Shown here one piece after another: positions 19,338 to 29,617 of a DNA stretch of 64,000 nucleotides. The notes under the pieces are model-generated. The model worked only from the letters and a program-made list of their open reading frames with translations, had not been told where the DNA came from and did no database searches. Numbering within the stretch: the first letter of the stretch is position 1; the number at the start of each line of letters is the position of its first letter. This stretch comes from JAFGSI01 sp041287425 (lineage in GTDB: Bacteria; Chloroflexota; Anaerolineae; Anaerolineales; Villigracilaceae), in the NCBI GenBank assembly GCA_041287425.1, contig JBEULG010000006.1, positions 1-64,000 of the forward strand, written 5' to 3'. A program made the translations under genes and the position numbers.

Positions 19338-19804
19338 GCGCCAACGACCCTCAAGATACCGCCCAAAATCCCAACGCTGAAACCCAGACCGGCCGCAAAG
19401 CCACCATTCCCAAAGACGCCACCGTGCTGGTCGTGGAAGACAACGTGGCCAATTTCGTCCTGATCGCCCGTATGCTGGGCTTTCTGGGAATCCATTGCGA
19501 ATGGAAAACGTCCGGCTACGAAGTGGTCGAGTATGCCGACACGCTGCCGCGCCTGGACCTGATTCTGATGGACATCCGCCTGCCCTACGAAGATGGTTAC
19601 GGCGCGCTGCGAAAAATTCGCTCCTCCGAACGGCTGAAAAGCATCCCCATCGTGGCCGTGACCGCCGAAGCCAGCCTGGAGCAGATGAACAAAGCCCGCG
19701 ATGCCGGATTCGACGGTTTTCTGGGCAAACCGCTCGATCCAGATCGATTCCCCGACCAGATTCGCCGCATCCTGGCGGGGGAACCGGTTTGGGAGATGAG
19801 TTGA
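19334..19804 (+). CDS. Second receiver-only response regulator
   Basis: A 156-residue protein with a ~28-residue hydrophilic N-terminal extension and one REC domain: VVEDN, LILMDIRLPYEDG with Asp80, AVTAEAS with Thr, FLGKPLD with Lys. All catalytic residues are kept. The start overlaps the previous stop as ATGA, so the two are translated together. No DNA-binding or enzymatic domain follows; output must be by protein interaction. Confidence 0.9.
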   Translation: MSANDPQDTAQNPNAETQTGRKATIPKDATVLVVEDNVANFVLIARMLGFLGIHCEWKTSGYEVVEYADTLPRLDLILMDIRLPYEDGYGALRKIRSSERLKSIPIVAVTAEASLEQMNKARDAGFDGFLGKPLDPDRFPDQIRRILAGEPVWEMS

Positions 19805-19864
19805 ATCCGCTTCGGCTTCGCGCCAATCCATTTTCCTGGCTCGTCCCCCATTGAGGAGACCGGC

Positions 19865-22800
19865 ATGTCATCCGAGAACAAGCGCCCGTCGAAAATCGCC
19901 CGTTTGCTGCAAAGTCTCGTCCTGGCCCATCCATCCATCCAACAAAATGTTGCCGCTCGTCAGCAGGCAGAACTCTCTGCCTCGCTGGCAATAGCCATAT
20001 TCGTTCTGAGTCTGTATATCGCCGCACTGTTGTATTACGACCGCCGCTACATCCTGCCTCTCATCTACGGCTTCCTGATCATCGCCGGGACGGCGCTCGT
20101 CTCGCTGTTGCTCAGCCGCAGCCGCATTCCTATGCTGGGAGCGTTATTGCTGACAATTACTCCCAGCCTGATCGGTTTTTATCTGGCAGCCAACTATCCT
20201 CTATCGATTTTCGCCGCCCTGTTCTTTACCGTTCCTCTTACCATGCTGCTGGCGGCGATCATTTTGCCAATCTATGCCGCCGGCGGCCTCATGGCAGTTG
20301 TCATTATTGCGACCGCCTTGGGCAATTTCTTCATTCCGAACTTTCCGCGCTTGAGCGCGTATCTGCTTGCCGTTCAATTCGTCACCCTGGGCAGCGCCAT
20401 CATGATCGTCACCGTCGCCAGAAACACGCTCGAAAGGCGGCGCATCCGGGAAATTCGAGAGGCCAACGCAAACCTGCTGGCCCTGCAGCAATCCCTGGAG
20501 CAGAAAGTGGAAGAGCGCACCCGTCAGGTGCGCACGGCCGCCGAGATGACTCAGAGCATCGCCTCGGTCTTGACACGCGAGGAACTGCTCGAACAGACCA
20601 TCGGTCTGCTGAAAGAGCGCTTCGATTTCTACCAGGCGGCCATCTATTTGCTGGACGAGACGGAACGTTTCGCCGTGCTGCGCGCCGCCCATGGACCGGC
20701 CGCCGAAACCCTGCTGGCTCAGTCCCACCGCCTCCCCGTTGACGTCAACAGCCTCATTGGCCAGGTCATCGTTACCCGGCAGGCAGCGGTGATCACCGAC
20801 CTGACACAAAATCCCCTCTATATTCGCAACGAATTGCTCCCCGAGGCGGTGGCCGAAGCCGGCATTCCCATTCTCACCGGCAATCGGGTGCTCGGTGCAA
20901 TCGATATCCACAGCAAGAGAGAAGGCGAGTTAAACGAGGATGCTCTGGTCACCCTGCGCACCATCGCCGGACAGATTGCCGCCAACCTGGAAAATATCCG
21001 CCTGATGGAGGCCGGCCGCGCCAACGTGCAAGGGATGATGGAAATTCTGCACTTCAGTTATCAAATTGCCCAGTCCCAAACCGAGGCCGGAGTCATCGAA
21101 GCGGCCGCCCTCACCCTGCGCCAAACCCCCTTCGTCTCCCTCCTGCTTCAAGCGGGCGAAAATGGGCTGAAGGTGACCGCCGTCAACGATCCCCTGCGCA
21201 ACCTGGTCGTCCCCGAAACCACCCTCATCCCCAGCGCGCCGTTGACCGAGCGATTGCGCGCCGGCATCATGATTGGCGAAATTGATGAACTGACCACGGC
21301 TTTGCCGGCCGCCCTGTGGAAATTGTTGCGCCAGATGGAATTGCGCAACCTGGCATTCGTCCCGGTTTTTCGCGGCGAAGAATTGGAAACGTTGCTGATT
21401 CTCGGCAACCGCGAACCGACTCCCATCCTGCCGGCGGCAGTCGAGCCTTACATCAGTCTGGCCGAACTGGTGACCGCCTCGGTCGAAAGAATCAGAGCGC
21501 AAAAAACCACCGAACACCGCCTGAGCGAATTGGAGGCGATCACGGTCGCCAGCCGGGCAATTGCCTCGGCCTCCAGCCTGCAAGAATTGTACGAGGCGCT
21601 GCACGAACAGATTCGCCTCGCCATGGGCGAGGTCTCCTTCATGCTTGCCCTCTATGAATCTTCGACCGACTCGATTCACATCCCCTACATGTACGAAGCC
21701 TCGCCCAACGGCGGAGAAATCGTCTCCTATGAACCCTTCCCCCTGGGCGAGGGGCTGACCTCGATTCTGATTCGCACCCGCCAGCCGTTGATGGTCGTGG
21801 AAGATACCGAACGCCGCCTGGCCGCCCTGGGCGCCAAGGTGACCGGCAAGCCGGCTCAGTCCTGGATGGGCGTCCCGCTCCTGGTGGCGGGCGAGGCCAT
21901 CGGCGCCATCGTCGTCCAGGACACCGAACGCGAAAAAGCATTCGACGAGGGCGACCTGCATTTCGTTTCCACGCTGGCCTCGCAGGTGGCGGGCGCCATC
22001 TACAACATCCGTCTGCTGGAAGAGACTCGCAAGCGCGCTCTGCAACTGCAAACCGCGGCCGAGATCGCACGCGACATCTCCGGCTCCCTCGACGTGAACG
22101 AACTGCTGATACGCGCCGTCTCACTCATTCGCGAGCGCTTCAACTTCTACCATGCGGCCGTCTTCCTGATCGATGCCAGCGGCGAATATGCGGTCATCCG
22201 CGAGGCGACAGGCGAAGCGGGCATTCAGATGAAACGCGCCGGCCACAAACTGGCAGTGGGCTCCAAATCCATCGTTGGTTATGTCAGCGGCAGCGGCGAA
22301 CCGCTGGTGGTGCCCGATACCACCAAGGACGCGACCTACTACGCCAACCCCCTGCTTCCCGAAACCCGTTCCGAGGTGGCCCTGCCTCTACGTGTCGGGC
22401 CGCGCATTTTGGGCGTGCTGGACGTCCAAAGCACCGAGCCCTATGCCTTCGGCGAGGAAGATGTCAACGTTTTGCGCATCCTCGCCGACCAACTGGCAGT
22501 CGCCGTCCTGAACTCGGAACTGTTCTCGGAGACGCAGGAACATCTTTCCCAGCACCGTCTGCTGCATCATGTGACTACGGCGGCCGCCTCCGGGACAACC
22601 CTGGAGGAGGCCCTCAACAGCGCGGCCCAGGGCCTGCAAGTGACGCTGGGCGGCGACCGGGTAGCGATTCTGTTGCTCAACAAAGAAACCCGCGCCCTGG
22701 AAATCAAAGCCTTCACCGGCTATTCGGAAGAGGTCAGAAATCTTTCGATTCCCATCGGTTCGGGGATTACCGGCTGGGTCGCCGCCCATCTCCAGCCGCT

Positions 22801-23206
22801 GCGCATTGACGATGTCACCAAAGATTCTCGCTACGTGCAGGTCAGCGGCGATACCCGCTCGGAACTGGCCATTCCGCTCGTTTACCGCGGCGAACTGCTG
22901 GGCGTGCTGAACGTGGAAAGCGAACGGGTCGGCGCTTACAGCGAGAACGACGAGGAAATGCTGGGCACGCTGGGCGGCAGCCTGGCGGCCATCATCGCCA
23001 ACGCCCGCCTGCTCGAGCAAATCCGCCGCCAGGTGGACCGCGAACGTCTGCTCTACGAGGTCACCAGCCGCATCCGCCGCTCGACCGACACGCGCACAAT
23101 CATGGAGACCACCGTCAGTGAACTCAGCAAGGCGCTCGGGGCGCGGCGGGCGCGCATCCAGGTCGGTCTGAAACCGAACGATAGCGGCTCCAACACCTCT
23201 CAATGA
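19865..23206 (+). CDS. Membrane receptor 1 of the array: multi-TM plus five GAF domains, no output domain
   Basis: A 1113-residue protein, the largest receptor of the series. About six membrane segments lie in residues 38-185, then a charged coiled coil (about 185-222). GAF domains sit at roughly 225-380, 390-540 (weak), 560-715, 725-885 and 900-1055. The fourth has the array's standard core (FNFYHAAVFLIDASGEYAV, then NPLLPETRSEVALPL). Residues 1060-1105 form the shared C-terminal tail (ETTVSELSKALGARRARIQV). GAF domains bind small molecules or mediate dimerisation; the ligand here is unknown. It is the only receptor without the W-motif module. ATG 19865 has a GAGGAG-like site upstream. Confidence 0.85.
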   Translation: MSSENKRPSKIARLLQSLVLAHPSIQQNVAARQQAELSASLAIAIFVLSLYIAALLYYDRRYILPLIYGFLIIAGTALVSLLLSRSRIPMLGALLLTITPSLIGFYLAANYPLSIFAALFFTVPLTMLLAAIILPIYAAGGLMAVVIIATALGNFFIPNFPRLSAYLLAVQFVTLGSAIMIVTVARNTLERRRIREIREANANLLALQQSLEQKVEERTRQVRTAAEMTQSIASVLTREELLEQTIGLLKERFDFYQAAIYLLDETERFAVLRAAHGPAAETLLAQSHRLPVDVNSLIGQVIVTRQAAVITDLTQNPLYIRNELLPEAVAEAGIPILTGNRVLGAIDIHSKREGELNEDALVTLRTIAGQIAANLENIRLMEAGRANVQGMMEILHFSYQIAQSQTEAGVIEAAALTLRQTPFVSLLLQAGENGLKVTAVNDPLRNLVVPETTLIPSAPLTERLRAGIMIGEIDELTTALPAALWKLLRQMELRNLAFVPVFRGEELETLLILGNREPTPILPAAVEPYISLAELVTASVERIRAQKTTEHRLSELEAITVASRAIASASSLQELYEALHEQIRLAMGEVSFMLALYESSTDSIHIPYMYEASPNGGEIVSYEPFPLGEGLTSILIRTRQPLMVVEDTERRLAALGAKVTGKPAQSWMGVPLLVAGEAIGAIVVQDTEREKAFDEGDLHFVSTLASQVAGAIYNIRLLEETRKRALQLQTAAEIARDISGSLDVNELLIRAVSLIRERFNFYHAAVFLIDASGEYAVIREATGEAGIQMKRAGHKLAVGSKSIVGYVSGSGEPLVVPDTTKDATYYANPLLPETRSEVALPLRVGPRILGVLDVQSTEPYAFGEEDVNVLRILADQLAVAVLNSELFSETQEHLSQHRLLHHVTTAAASGTTLEEALNSAAQGLQVTLGGDRVAILLLNKETRALEIKAFTGYSEEVRNLSIPIGSGITGWVAAHLQPLRIDDVTKDSRYVQVSGDTRSELAIPLVYRGELLGVLNVESERVGAYSENDEEMLGTLGGSLAAIIANARLLEQIRRQVDRERLLYEVTSRIRRSTDTRTIMETTVSELSKALGARRARIQVGLKPNDSGSNTSQ

Positions 23207-23233
23207 ACCGGCCGTTGTGTGGAGAAAAATCAC

Positions 23234-24838
23234 ATGATGCCATCCGATAGCACAAAACCCGATTCCCGGGAGACCTCATCTTTCCCCGTCACGGATACGC
23301 TCCTGACGATTCGGCTGCGGATTCTCAACAACGTCAGCGTCGTGGCGGCCATTGTCGGCGTCTTGTCTTATTTCCTGGTCGTCATCCGCTCAATCGAAGA
23401 AACGCCCCCGGCGGCAGCCGCAGTCTACACGGTGGTAGTTATATGGATGATTATCGTCGCCCTGATGAGGCGGATGAAGTTCGAGGTGCGCGCCGTCAGC
23501 CTCACCGTTCTGGTATACCTGCTCAGCGTGACCAGTTATATCCAATCAGGCGTGACCACCGACGGCGCCGTCTTCATGGTGGGGTTCATCTTTATGGCGG
23601 CCATCCTGCTCGGTGGACGCGGTTCGGTGTACGCACTGGGGATTGGGGTTGTCACCGTCGCCGGCCTGGCCGTTGCCATGAGCCGGCACATCATCGTCCC
23701 CACTCAAATTTTTGCCTACGATTACCTCTCGGCCTGGATCAACCGCATCGTGGTCATTCTGCTTTTGGGAACGGTCATTTCCGCTTCATTGGCGACCATG
23801 CTACGCGGCCTGCAAGACAATCTGCAAAAGACGCTACAGTTCGCCACTCTCATGGAGCAGGATCGAGCGCGCCTGCGCGAGCATTCGGCCAACCTGGAAC
23901 GGCGCTCCCGACAAATCCGGACGGCGGCAGAAATCTCGCGCTCGATTACGGGCGTTCTCAACCCGCAGGCATTGTTGCAAGAGGTGGTTGACCTCATTAA
24001 GGAACGTTTTGGTCTGTATTATGCCGGCGTCTTTCTGGTGGATGAGCAAAAGCGTTTCGCCGTCTTGCGGGCCGGAACAGGCGAAGAAGGCCAGGCCATG
24101 ATCCAGGCCGGCCACAAACTCCCCATCGGCGAATCGTCCATGGTCGGATGGACAATCCTTAACCGTCAGGCACGCATCGCCCTGGATGTCGGCAAAGACG
24201 CCGTCCGTTTTGCCAATCCATACCTGCCCAACACACACTCAGAACTGGCCCTGCCGCTCATCTCAGGAGAGCGCGTCCTGGGCGCCCTGACCATCCAATC
24301 GGAACTTCCTGAAGCCTTCGACGAGGACGACATCATCATTCTGCAAAACATCAGCGACACCCTGGCTATCGCCCTCGAAAACGCCCGCCTGTTCACCGAA
24401 CTGGAAAGCAATCTGGAAGAAATCCGCCGCCTGCACGGGCAATATTTGCAAGAAGTCTGGTCGCAGCGGAGCGGGGGGCCTCAGGAAGCCGAGTTTCGTC
24501 TGAGTGCCGACGAGACGGAGGAACTGACCCCCGTAGAAATCCCCCTGACCTTGCGCGAACAAATCATCGGCCAACTGATGCTCGAAGGAAGAAGCGAGTG
24601 GACGCCCGAAGAGCGCGCTCTAATCGAATCGATTGCCACCCAGGCAGCCCTGGCCCTTGAAAACGCCCGTCTGCTCGAGGAGAGCCAGCAAATGGCTCTG
24701 CAAGAAAGATTGATCGCCGAGATCACCAGCAAAATTTGGTCCTCGCCGAACACAGACCTCATCCTCCAAACAGCGGTCAAAGAACTCGGCCGCGCTCTGC
24801 GAGCCGATGAAGCCACGGTCGAATTGAAACTGGATTGA
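23234..24838 (+). CDS. Membrane receptor 2 of the array: multi-TM plus GAF
   Basis: A 534-residue protein from ATG 23234 (GGAGAAA upstream; an in-frame GTG at 23219 overlaps that site). About six membrane segments occupy residues 25-195. A short coiled coil leads to a GAF at about 230-390 (FGLYYAGVFLVDEQKRFAV, NPYLPNTHSELALPL). It then has a shortened W-region (YLQEVWSQRSGG), the C-terminal half of a GAF (VEIPLTLREQIIGQLML to ALENARLLEES) and the shared tail (LQTAVKELGRALRADEATV). It is the most compact version of the array architecture. Confidence 0.85.
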   Translation: MMPSDSTKPDSRETSSFPVTDTLLTIRLRILNNVSVVAAIVGVLSYFLVVIRSIEETPPAAAAVYTVVVIWMIIVALMRRMKFEVRAVSLTVLVYLLSVTSYIQSGVTTDGAVFMVGFIFMAAILLGGRGSVYALGIGVVTVAGLAVAMSRHIIVPTQIFAYDYLSAWINRIVVILLLGTVISASLATMLRGLQDNLQKTLQFATLMEQDRARLREHSANLERRSRQIRTAAEISRSITGVLNPQALLQEVVDLIKERFGLYYAGVFLVDEQKRFAVLRAGTGEEGQAMIQAGHKLPIGESSMVGWTILNRQARIALDVGKDAVRFANPYLPNTHSELALPLISGERVLGALTIQSELPEAFDEDDIIILQNISDTLAIALENARLFTELESNLEEIRRLHGQYLQEVWSQRSGGPQEAEFRLSADETEELTPVEIPLTLREQIIGQLMLEGRSEWTPEERALIESIATQAALALENARLLEESQQMALQERLIAEITSKIWSSPNTDLILQTAVKELGRALRADEATVELKLD

Positions 24839-24858
24839 CATCTTCAGGAGCGCACCGC

Positions 24859-26853
24859 ATGATTCCAAAAGCATCTCCCCTCGACCGCTTGTTCGAGCGC
24901 TGGCAGGACAAATACATCCTACGTATCCAGGTTCTGGCCCAACAAATCGCGCTGGTCTCGACGTTGCCGGCCATCCTCTACATCTGGCTCAACGTTCACC
25001 TGAGCCGTCTGCAAGTGGCGCACCTGGTCTTCAGCACGCTCTTCTCCATGCTGTTCGCCAACTTCCTGTTGGCGTCCTATACGGCCTTCGCCAGCAGTCG
25101 GGCCCGCAAGCGGCTATACGAACTGGGGCGCGGCATCACCGCTTCCCCCCAGCCGGCCGACGAGGAGGCCGCCTGGCTAGATGCCGTCCGCCTGCCCTGG
25201 CGCGTCATGCCGGCCGCCTTCCTGACCCTCTGTGCGCCGGTCGCCCTGAGCGTCGCCGTTTACATGAACAATGTGGTCGAGATCGCGCAAGATCAAACAG
25301 TCCACCTTCTCATTGCCAGCCTGATCTTCGCCATAGGCTTCTCGATGCAAAACACGATGATGCTCGACCGCACCCTGGCGCCCGTCCGAAACGCACTGCT
25401 CCCTGCCAGCCGAGAAAAACAGACCATCAGCGGCGGAGTCAGCCTGCAAAACCGCCTTCAAATCACGGTGGCCATGATTCTGCTCATCAACATCCTGATG
25501 ATTGCGCCACTTGCCTACGAAAAACTGCGCCAGACGGTAGCGGCCAGCGCACAAACAGAAGTGCTGAGCAATTTTATCCTTCAGGTGTCGCTCGTCAGTG
25601 GAGTAGGGCTTCTCATCACCTTGGGAGTGGCAACGCTCCAGGCCGTCATCATCGCCTCGCCGATCAAAAATATCATCGAGGTCATGAGAGAGATCGAACA
25701 GGGACACTTGAGCCGGCGCGCCGCGCTGGCGAGTTCTGATGAAACCGCCGAACTTACCCTGCGACTCAATCAAATGCTCGACCAACTTCAGATTGCCCAA
25801 ACCGATCTGGAAAAGCGGGTCGCCGAACGCACGGCGGAACTCAGCCGCCGGGCCGTCATGTTGCAGGCCGCTACCAGCGTTGCCCGCCAAGCCGTCGCCT
25901 CGCAGGACCTGAACGTCCTGCTCAACGAAACCGTCAACCTGATCAGCGAGCGCTTCAACTACTACCACACCGGCATTTTCCTGCTCGACGAGCGCGGCGA
26001 ATACGCCATCCTGTATGCCGCCTCTTCGGAGGGTGGCAAAAGGATGCTCGAACGCGGCCACCGTCTGGCTGTTGGACGACAGGGCATCGTCGGCAACGCC
26101 GCCTACTTCAACCGCGCCAGAATCGCCACCAATGTGGGCGAAGACGCGGTCTTCTTCGATAATCCCGATTTGCCGGCAACTCGCTCGGAGGCCGCCCTGC
26201 CCCTCAGCGTGCGCGGACGGGTGATCGGCGTCCTGGATATTCAGTCCGTCGAAATCAACGCTTTTCCTCCTGAGACCATCGAACTGCTGCAGGCCATGGC
26301 CGACCAGATTGCGCTGGCCATCCAAAACGCCCGCCTGCTGACCGAAAGCCAGGAAGCCGTGCAGCGTCTGCAGGCGCTGACGAGCGAAGGCGTGCGCAAG
26401 GCCTGGAGAGAACGAATCGGCCAGCAAAGGCGCGCCTATCGTTACACCCCGCTTGGCACCGCCGCCTACACCCCCGCCGAGGACCAGGAAGACCATCAGG
26501 CCCCCAACCGCCTCGAAGTTCCCATCACCCTCCGCAACCAAAAAATCGGTTCGCTGGTCTTCCGCCGGCGCGACAACACCCCCTGGCCCGAAGCCGAACG
26601 CCTGCTGGCCGCCGAGGTCGCCAATCAGGTGGCGCTGGCCATCGAAAACGTACGCCTGCTGGAATTGGCCCAATATCGAGCCGCCCAGGAACAGGCCTTG
26701 AGCGAACTGACTGCCCACCTAAGTCAGTCGCTCGACCCCGATACGATTATGCAAATCGCGGTGCGCGAACTGCGTCAACTGCCCAGCGTGACCGAGGTTT
26801 CGGTGTACCTCAACCCGCCCCAAATCAAAGCACCCAAAACGCCGTCTGCCTGA
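24859..26853 (+). CDS. Membrane receptor 3 of the array: multi-TM, HAMP, GAF
   Basis: A 664-residue protein; ATG 24859 has AGGAG upstream. Membrane segments lie in about 28-165, with a further pair at about 202-222 and 240-262. The second pair flanks only a short loop, so any sensing is within or near the membrane. A HAMP linker (SPIKNIIEVMREIEQGHLS, about 263-318) is followed by a coiled coil. A GAF at about 330-490 contains NYYHTGIFLLDERGEYAI and NPDLPATRSEAALPL. The W-module (AWRERIGQQRRAYRYTPLG, then VPITLRNQKIGSLVF) and the tail (IMQIAVRELRQLPSVTEV) complete it. HAMP implies that conformational signals pass to the GAF. Confidence 0.86.
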   Translation: MIPKASPLDRLFERWQDKYILRIQVLAQQIALVSTLPAILYIWLNVHLSRLQVAHLVFSTLFSMLFANFLLASYTAFASSRARKRLYELGRGITASPQPADEEAAWLDAVRLPWRVMPAAFLTLCAPVALSVAVYMNNVVEIAQDQTVHLLIASLIFAIGFSMQNTMMLDRTLAPVRNALLPASREKQTISGGVSLQNRLQITVAMILLINILMIAPLAYEKLRQTVAASAQTEVLSNFILQVSLVSGVGLLITLGVATLQAVIIASPIKNIIEVMREIEQGHLSRRAALASSDETAELTLRLNQMLDQLQIAQTDLEKRVAERTAELSRRAVMLQAATSVARQAVASQDLNVLLNETVNLISERFNYYHTGIFLLDERGEYAILYAASSEGGKRMLERGHRLAVGRQGIVGNAAYFNRARIATNVGEDAVFFDNPDLPATRSEAALPLSVRGRVIGVLDIQSVEINAFPPETIELLQAMADQIALAIQNARLLTESQEAVQRLQALTSEGVRKAWRERIGQQRRAYRYTPLGTAAYTPAEDQEDHQAPNRLEVPITLRNQKIGSLVFRRRDNTPWPEAERLLAAEVANQVALAIENVRLLELAQYRAAQEQALSELTAHLSQSLDPDTIMQIAVRELRQLPSVTEVSVYLNPPQIKAPKTPSA

Positions 26854-26877
26854 TCTTTCAGCCCAAAGGATTGCGAC

Positions 26878-29604
26878 GTGGAAACGCCTGCTCGCCCAAC
26901 CGAAGAAAAACGCTACGCTCTCTTCCTGAACGCCCTGGCCACATTCGTACCCGTCATCGGCCTGCTGTCGACGCTCGCCTATGCGGCCATGTATCTGTTC
27001 TTTGGATACTGGCAAATGTTGGCTGTGGCAATCGCCTCGCTGGTCGGGCCTCTGGTATTTGTGCTCGGAGGCGCGTTGCTCAGAAAAGGGCGCCTGTGGC
27101 CGGCGGCCATCGTCATAATGGCCGCGGTAGCAAGCCTCTTCATTATGTTCGCCGCCTTCTGGACGGGGACGGCAGTGACGCCCATACTGTTGATTGGAAC
27201 GTGGGCAGCCGTCAACGTAGTCGCCATGATGGGGGTCCCGCCCGGCCGCCGACGGCTGATCGGACCAGTCATCAGCATCGTAGCCTCCACGATTATCATC
27301 GTTTTCGACAATCTAACGCTCGACCGTCTGGTCATCACCGAACTCAACCTCCTGCGCTGGCTGCTGCCGTTGGTCATCTTGCTGGCAGGCGCCCTCTCCC
27401 TGCTCCTGCTCATCCGCGGCGTCGCCAGCGGCCGCCTCTTCGCCCGTCTGTTGATCTCCTTCCTGCTCATCGCCTTTATCCCGGTCGCGGCCCTGGGCAG
27501 CGCCGTCACCATCGAGCGCATCCAGACCGACCGTCAGTACGCAATCGACCAGTTGGAAAACGCAATCGAAAAGAAGGAAAACGCCATCAACATCTGGATG
27601 CAAGGCTTCCAGGGTGATGTCATCCTGACGGCGCGTGATGTGCAAACCCTGGGATACATGCGCGAACTGCTCACCCTCTCGCCGGGCGACAATCCGGCCA
27701 CACTCGAAGGGCAGACCACCGAACGCTTTTACACCCTGCTCTATCAGTCGCCCCGCCTGCAGGAATTGTTCCTCATGAACCTGGACGGGATCGTCGTCAT
27801 TGACACGATTTCCACCTACAAAGGCGCCGATTACAGCGACCGGGAATTCTTCCAGCGCGGTCTGGAGGGGCTGTTCATCAATCCGCCGTTTTACTTCCGT
27901 GACCCCAACGAAATCACCATCGTCATTTCTTATCCCGTCCTCGACCGCACCGGCCGGGTGATCGGCGTCGTAGCGGGGCGGGCCAATATGCGCCAGTTCA
28001 ACATGATGGTGGCGGCCACCGACCCGGATGCAAGCAACGTCAACTTCTACCTGGTCGAATCCAATTACCGCCTGCTGACGACTTCCGCCATCGGCGCGCC
28101 GGCCACCGTCCAAGACGACGCCATCCGGGAAGCCATTCTGAGCCGCCGCAGCGGCGTCATGGCCTACCAGAACTACCGCGGCACCCCGGTCTTCAGCGTC
28201 TATCGCTGGATGCCCGCTCTCGATTCGGTCCTGATCGCAGAACTGCCTCAAGTCATCGCCTATGCCAATGTAGGCGCTTTGCTCCGCACGAACATCGGCC
28301 TGAGTCTCGTCTCGGCCATCATCGCCGTGCTGGGCGCCTACTTTACCATCCGTAACCTGGACGAACCGCTCACCCATCTGGGCGAGGTGGCCCGCCATGT
28401 CGCCGCCGGCAACCTGAATGTGCGCGCTCAGATACAGCGCGAAGACGAACTGGGCATCCTGGGTCAGGCCATGAACGACATGACCTCCCAACTCCAGGCC
28501 CTCATCGGCGAATTGGAACAGCGGGTGGCCGAACGAACCCGTGACCTGGAACGCCGCACGGTCGAACTGCAAACCGCCGCCGAAGTCGCCCGTGACGCCT
28601 CCATTGCCGAAAACCTGGACGAACTGCTCAACCGCGCCGCCCGTCTGATTCGCGAACGCTTTGGCTTCTACCACGTAGGCATCTTCCTGGTGGACGAAAA
28701 CAACGATTACGCCGTTCTGCGGGCGGCCGGCGGCGAGGCCGGTCAACTGATGTTGGCCAGCAAGCACAAACTGCGCGTCGGTGAGGTCGGCATCGTCGGC
28801 TACGTGACCAAGACGGGCGAGCCGCGCATCGCCCTCGACACCGGCGCCGACGCCATCCACTTCCGCAACCCGCTCCTCCCCTACACGCACTCCGAAATGG
28901 CACTGCCGCTGCGGATAGGCGAGCGCATCATCGGCGCGCTGGATGTCCAAAGCGATAAGATCAACGCCTTCGATCAAAACGACATCACCATCATGCAAGT
29001 CATGGCCGACCAACTGGCAGTCGCCATCGAGAAGGCCAACCTGCTGCAAGAAGTCGAGCGCAGCGTTGCCGAGATGGAACGCTCGTACCGCGAGTACACC
29101 ACCCGCACCTGGCGCGCCTTCCTGCAACAGGCGGCCCAAACAGCCGGTTACCGCTACGATGGAATCGCCCCCGAACCCCTCAGCGCGCCTCCCCCCGAAA
29201 GCCTGGAGGCCCTGCAAAAAGGCTCATCGGTCATCCTGCGCGCTGAGGAAACAAAAGGTGGCAGCATCCTGGCCGTGCCGATCCGGCTGCGCAGCCAAAC
29301 CATCGGGACCCTCAACCTGCGCTTCCAGGGCCACGAAGTCCCGGCCGAGACCACTCTCCTGGTCGAAGAGGCCGCCAACCGCCTGGCTCTGGCGCTGGAA
29401 AACGCCCGCCTGGTTCAAGACGCCCAGCGGCTGGCCACCCGGGAACAACAGATTAACCTCATCACTTCGCGCGTTCAGCAGGCCACCGACCTGGAGGCCG
29501 TCCTCAAGAACACCATTCGAGAACTGGGAAATGCGCTGGGCGTGCCGCGCACCTTCATCCAGATCGGCCTGATGCCCACCGAAGAAGAAGCCTCCCAAGG
29601 CTGA
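26878..29604 (+). CDS. Membrane receptor 4 of the array: multi-TM, dCache, HAMP, GAF
   Basis: A 908-residue protein from a GTG start (26878) preceded by AAAGGA. The first ~180 residues hold about six membrane segments. A further one (192-207) begins an extracytoplasmic dCache domain (about 208-468) with GADYSDREFFQRGLEG and ITIVISYPVLDRTGRVIGVV. A membrane segment (471-490) leads to HAMP (490-545) and a GAF at 560-715 (FGFYHVGIFLVDENNDYAVL, NPLLPYTHSEMALPL). The W-module (TWRAFLQQAAQTAGYRYDG) and the tail (LKNTIRELGNALGVPRTFI) follow. The dCache fold usually binds amino acids or organic acids. Receptor 7 has the same domain order. Confidence 0.87.
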   Translation: METPARPTEEKRYALFLNALATFVPVIGLLSTLAYAAMYLFFGYWQMLAVAIASLVGPLVFVLGGALLRKGRLWPAAIVIMAAVASLFIMFAAFWTGTAVTPILLIGTWAAVNVVAMMGVPPGRRRLIGPVISIVASTIIIVFDNLTLDRLVITELNLLRWLLPLVILLAGALSLLLLIRGVASGRLFARLLISFLLIAFIPVAALGSAVTIERIQTDRQYAIDQLENAIEKKENAINIWMQGFQGDVILTARDVQTLGYMRELLTLSPGDNPATLEGQTTERFYTLLYQSPRLQELFLMNLDGIVVIDTISTYKGADYSDREFFQRGLEGLFINPPFYFRDPNEITIVISYPVLDRTGRVIGVVAGRANMRQFNMMVAATDPDASNVNFYLVESNYRLLTTSAIGAPATVQDDAIREAILSRRSGVMAYQNYRGTPVFSVYRWMPALDSVLIAELPQVIAYANVGALLRTNIGLSLVSAIIAVLGAYFTIRNLDEPLTHLGEVARHVAAGNLNVRAQIQREDELGILGQAMNDMTSQLQALIGELEQRVAERTRDLERRTVELQTAAEVARDASIAENLDELLNRAARLIRERFGFYHVGIFLVDENNDYAVLRAAGGEAGQLMLASKHKLRVGEVGIVGYVTKTGEPRIALDTGADAIHFRNPLLPYTHSEMALPLRIGERIIGALDVQSDKINAFDQNDITIMQVMADQLAVAIEKANLLQEVERSVAEMERSYREYTTRTWRAFLQQAAQTAGYRYDGIAPEPLSAPPPESLEALQKGSSVILRAEETKGGSILAVPIRLRSQTIGTLNLRFQGHEVPAETTLLVEEAANRLALALENARLVQDAQRLATREQQINLITSRVQQATDLEAVLKNTIRELGNALGVPRTFIQIGLMPTEEEASQG

Positions 29605-29617
29605 TCGGAGAACCGCT

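Noticed and set aside
27313..29217. Long minus-strand frame of 634 codons inside receptor 4
   Set aside because: It is a complementary-frame artefact: the plus frame has TM, dCache, HAMP and GAF motifs, and the minus frame has none.
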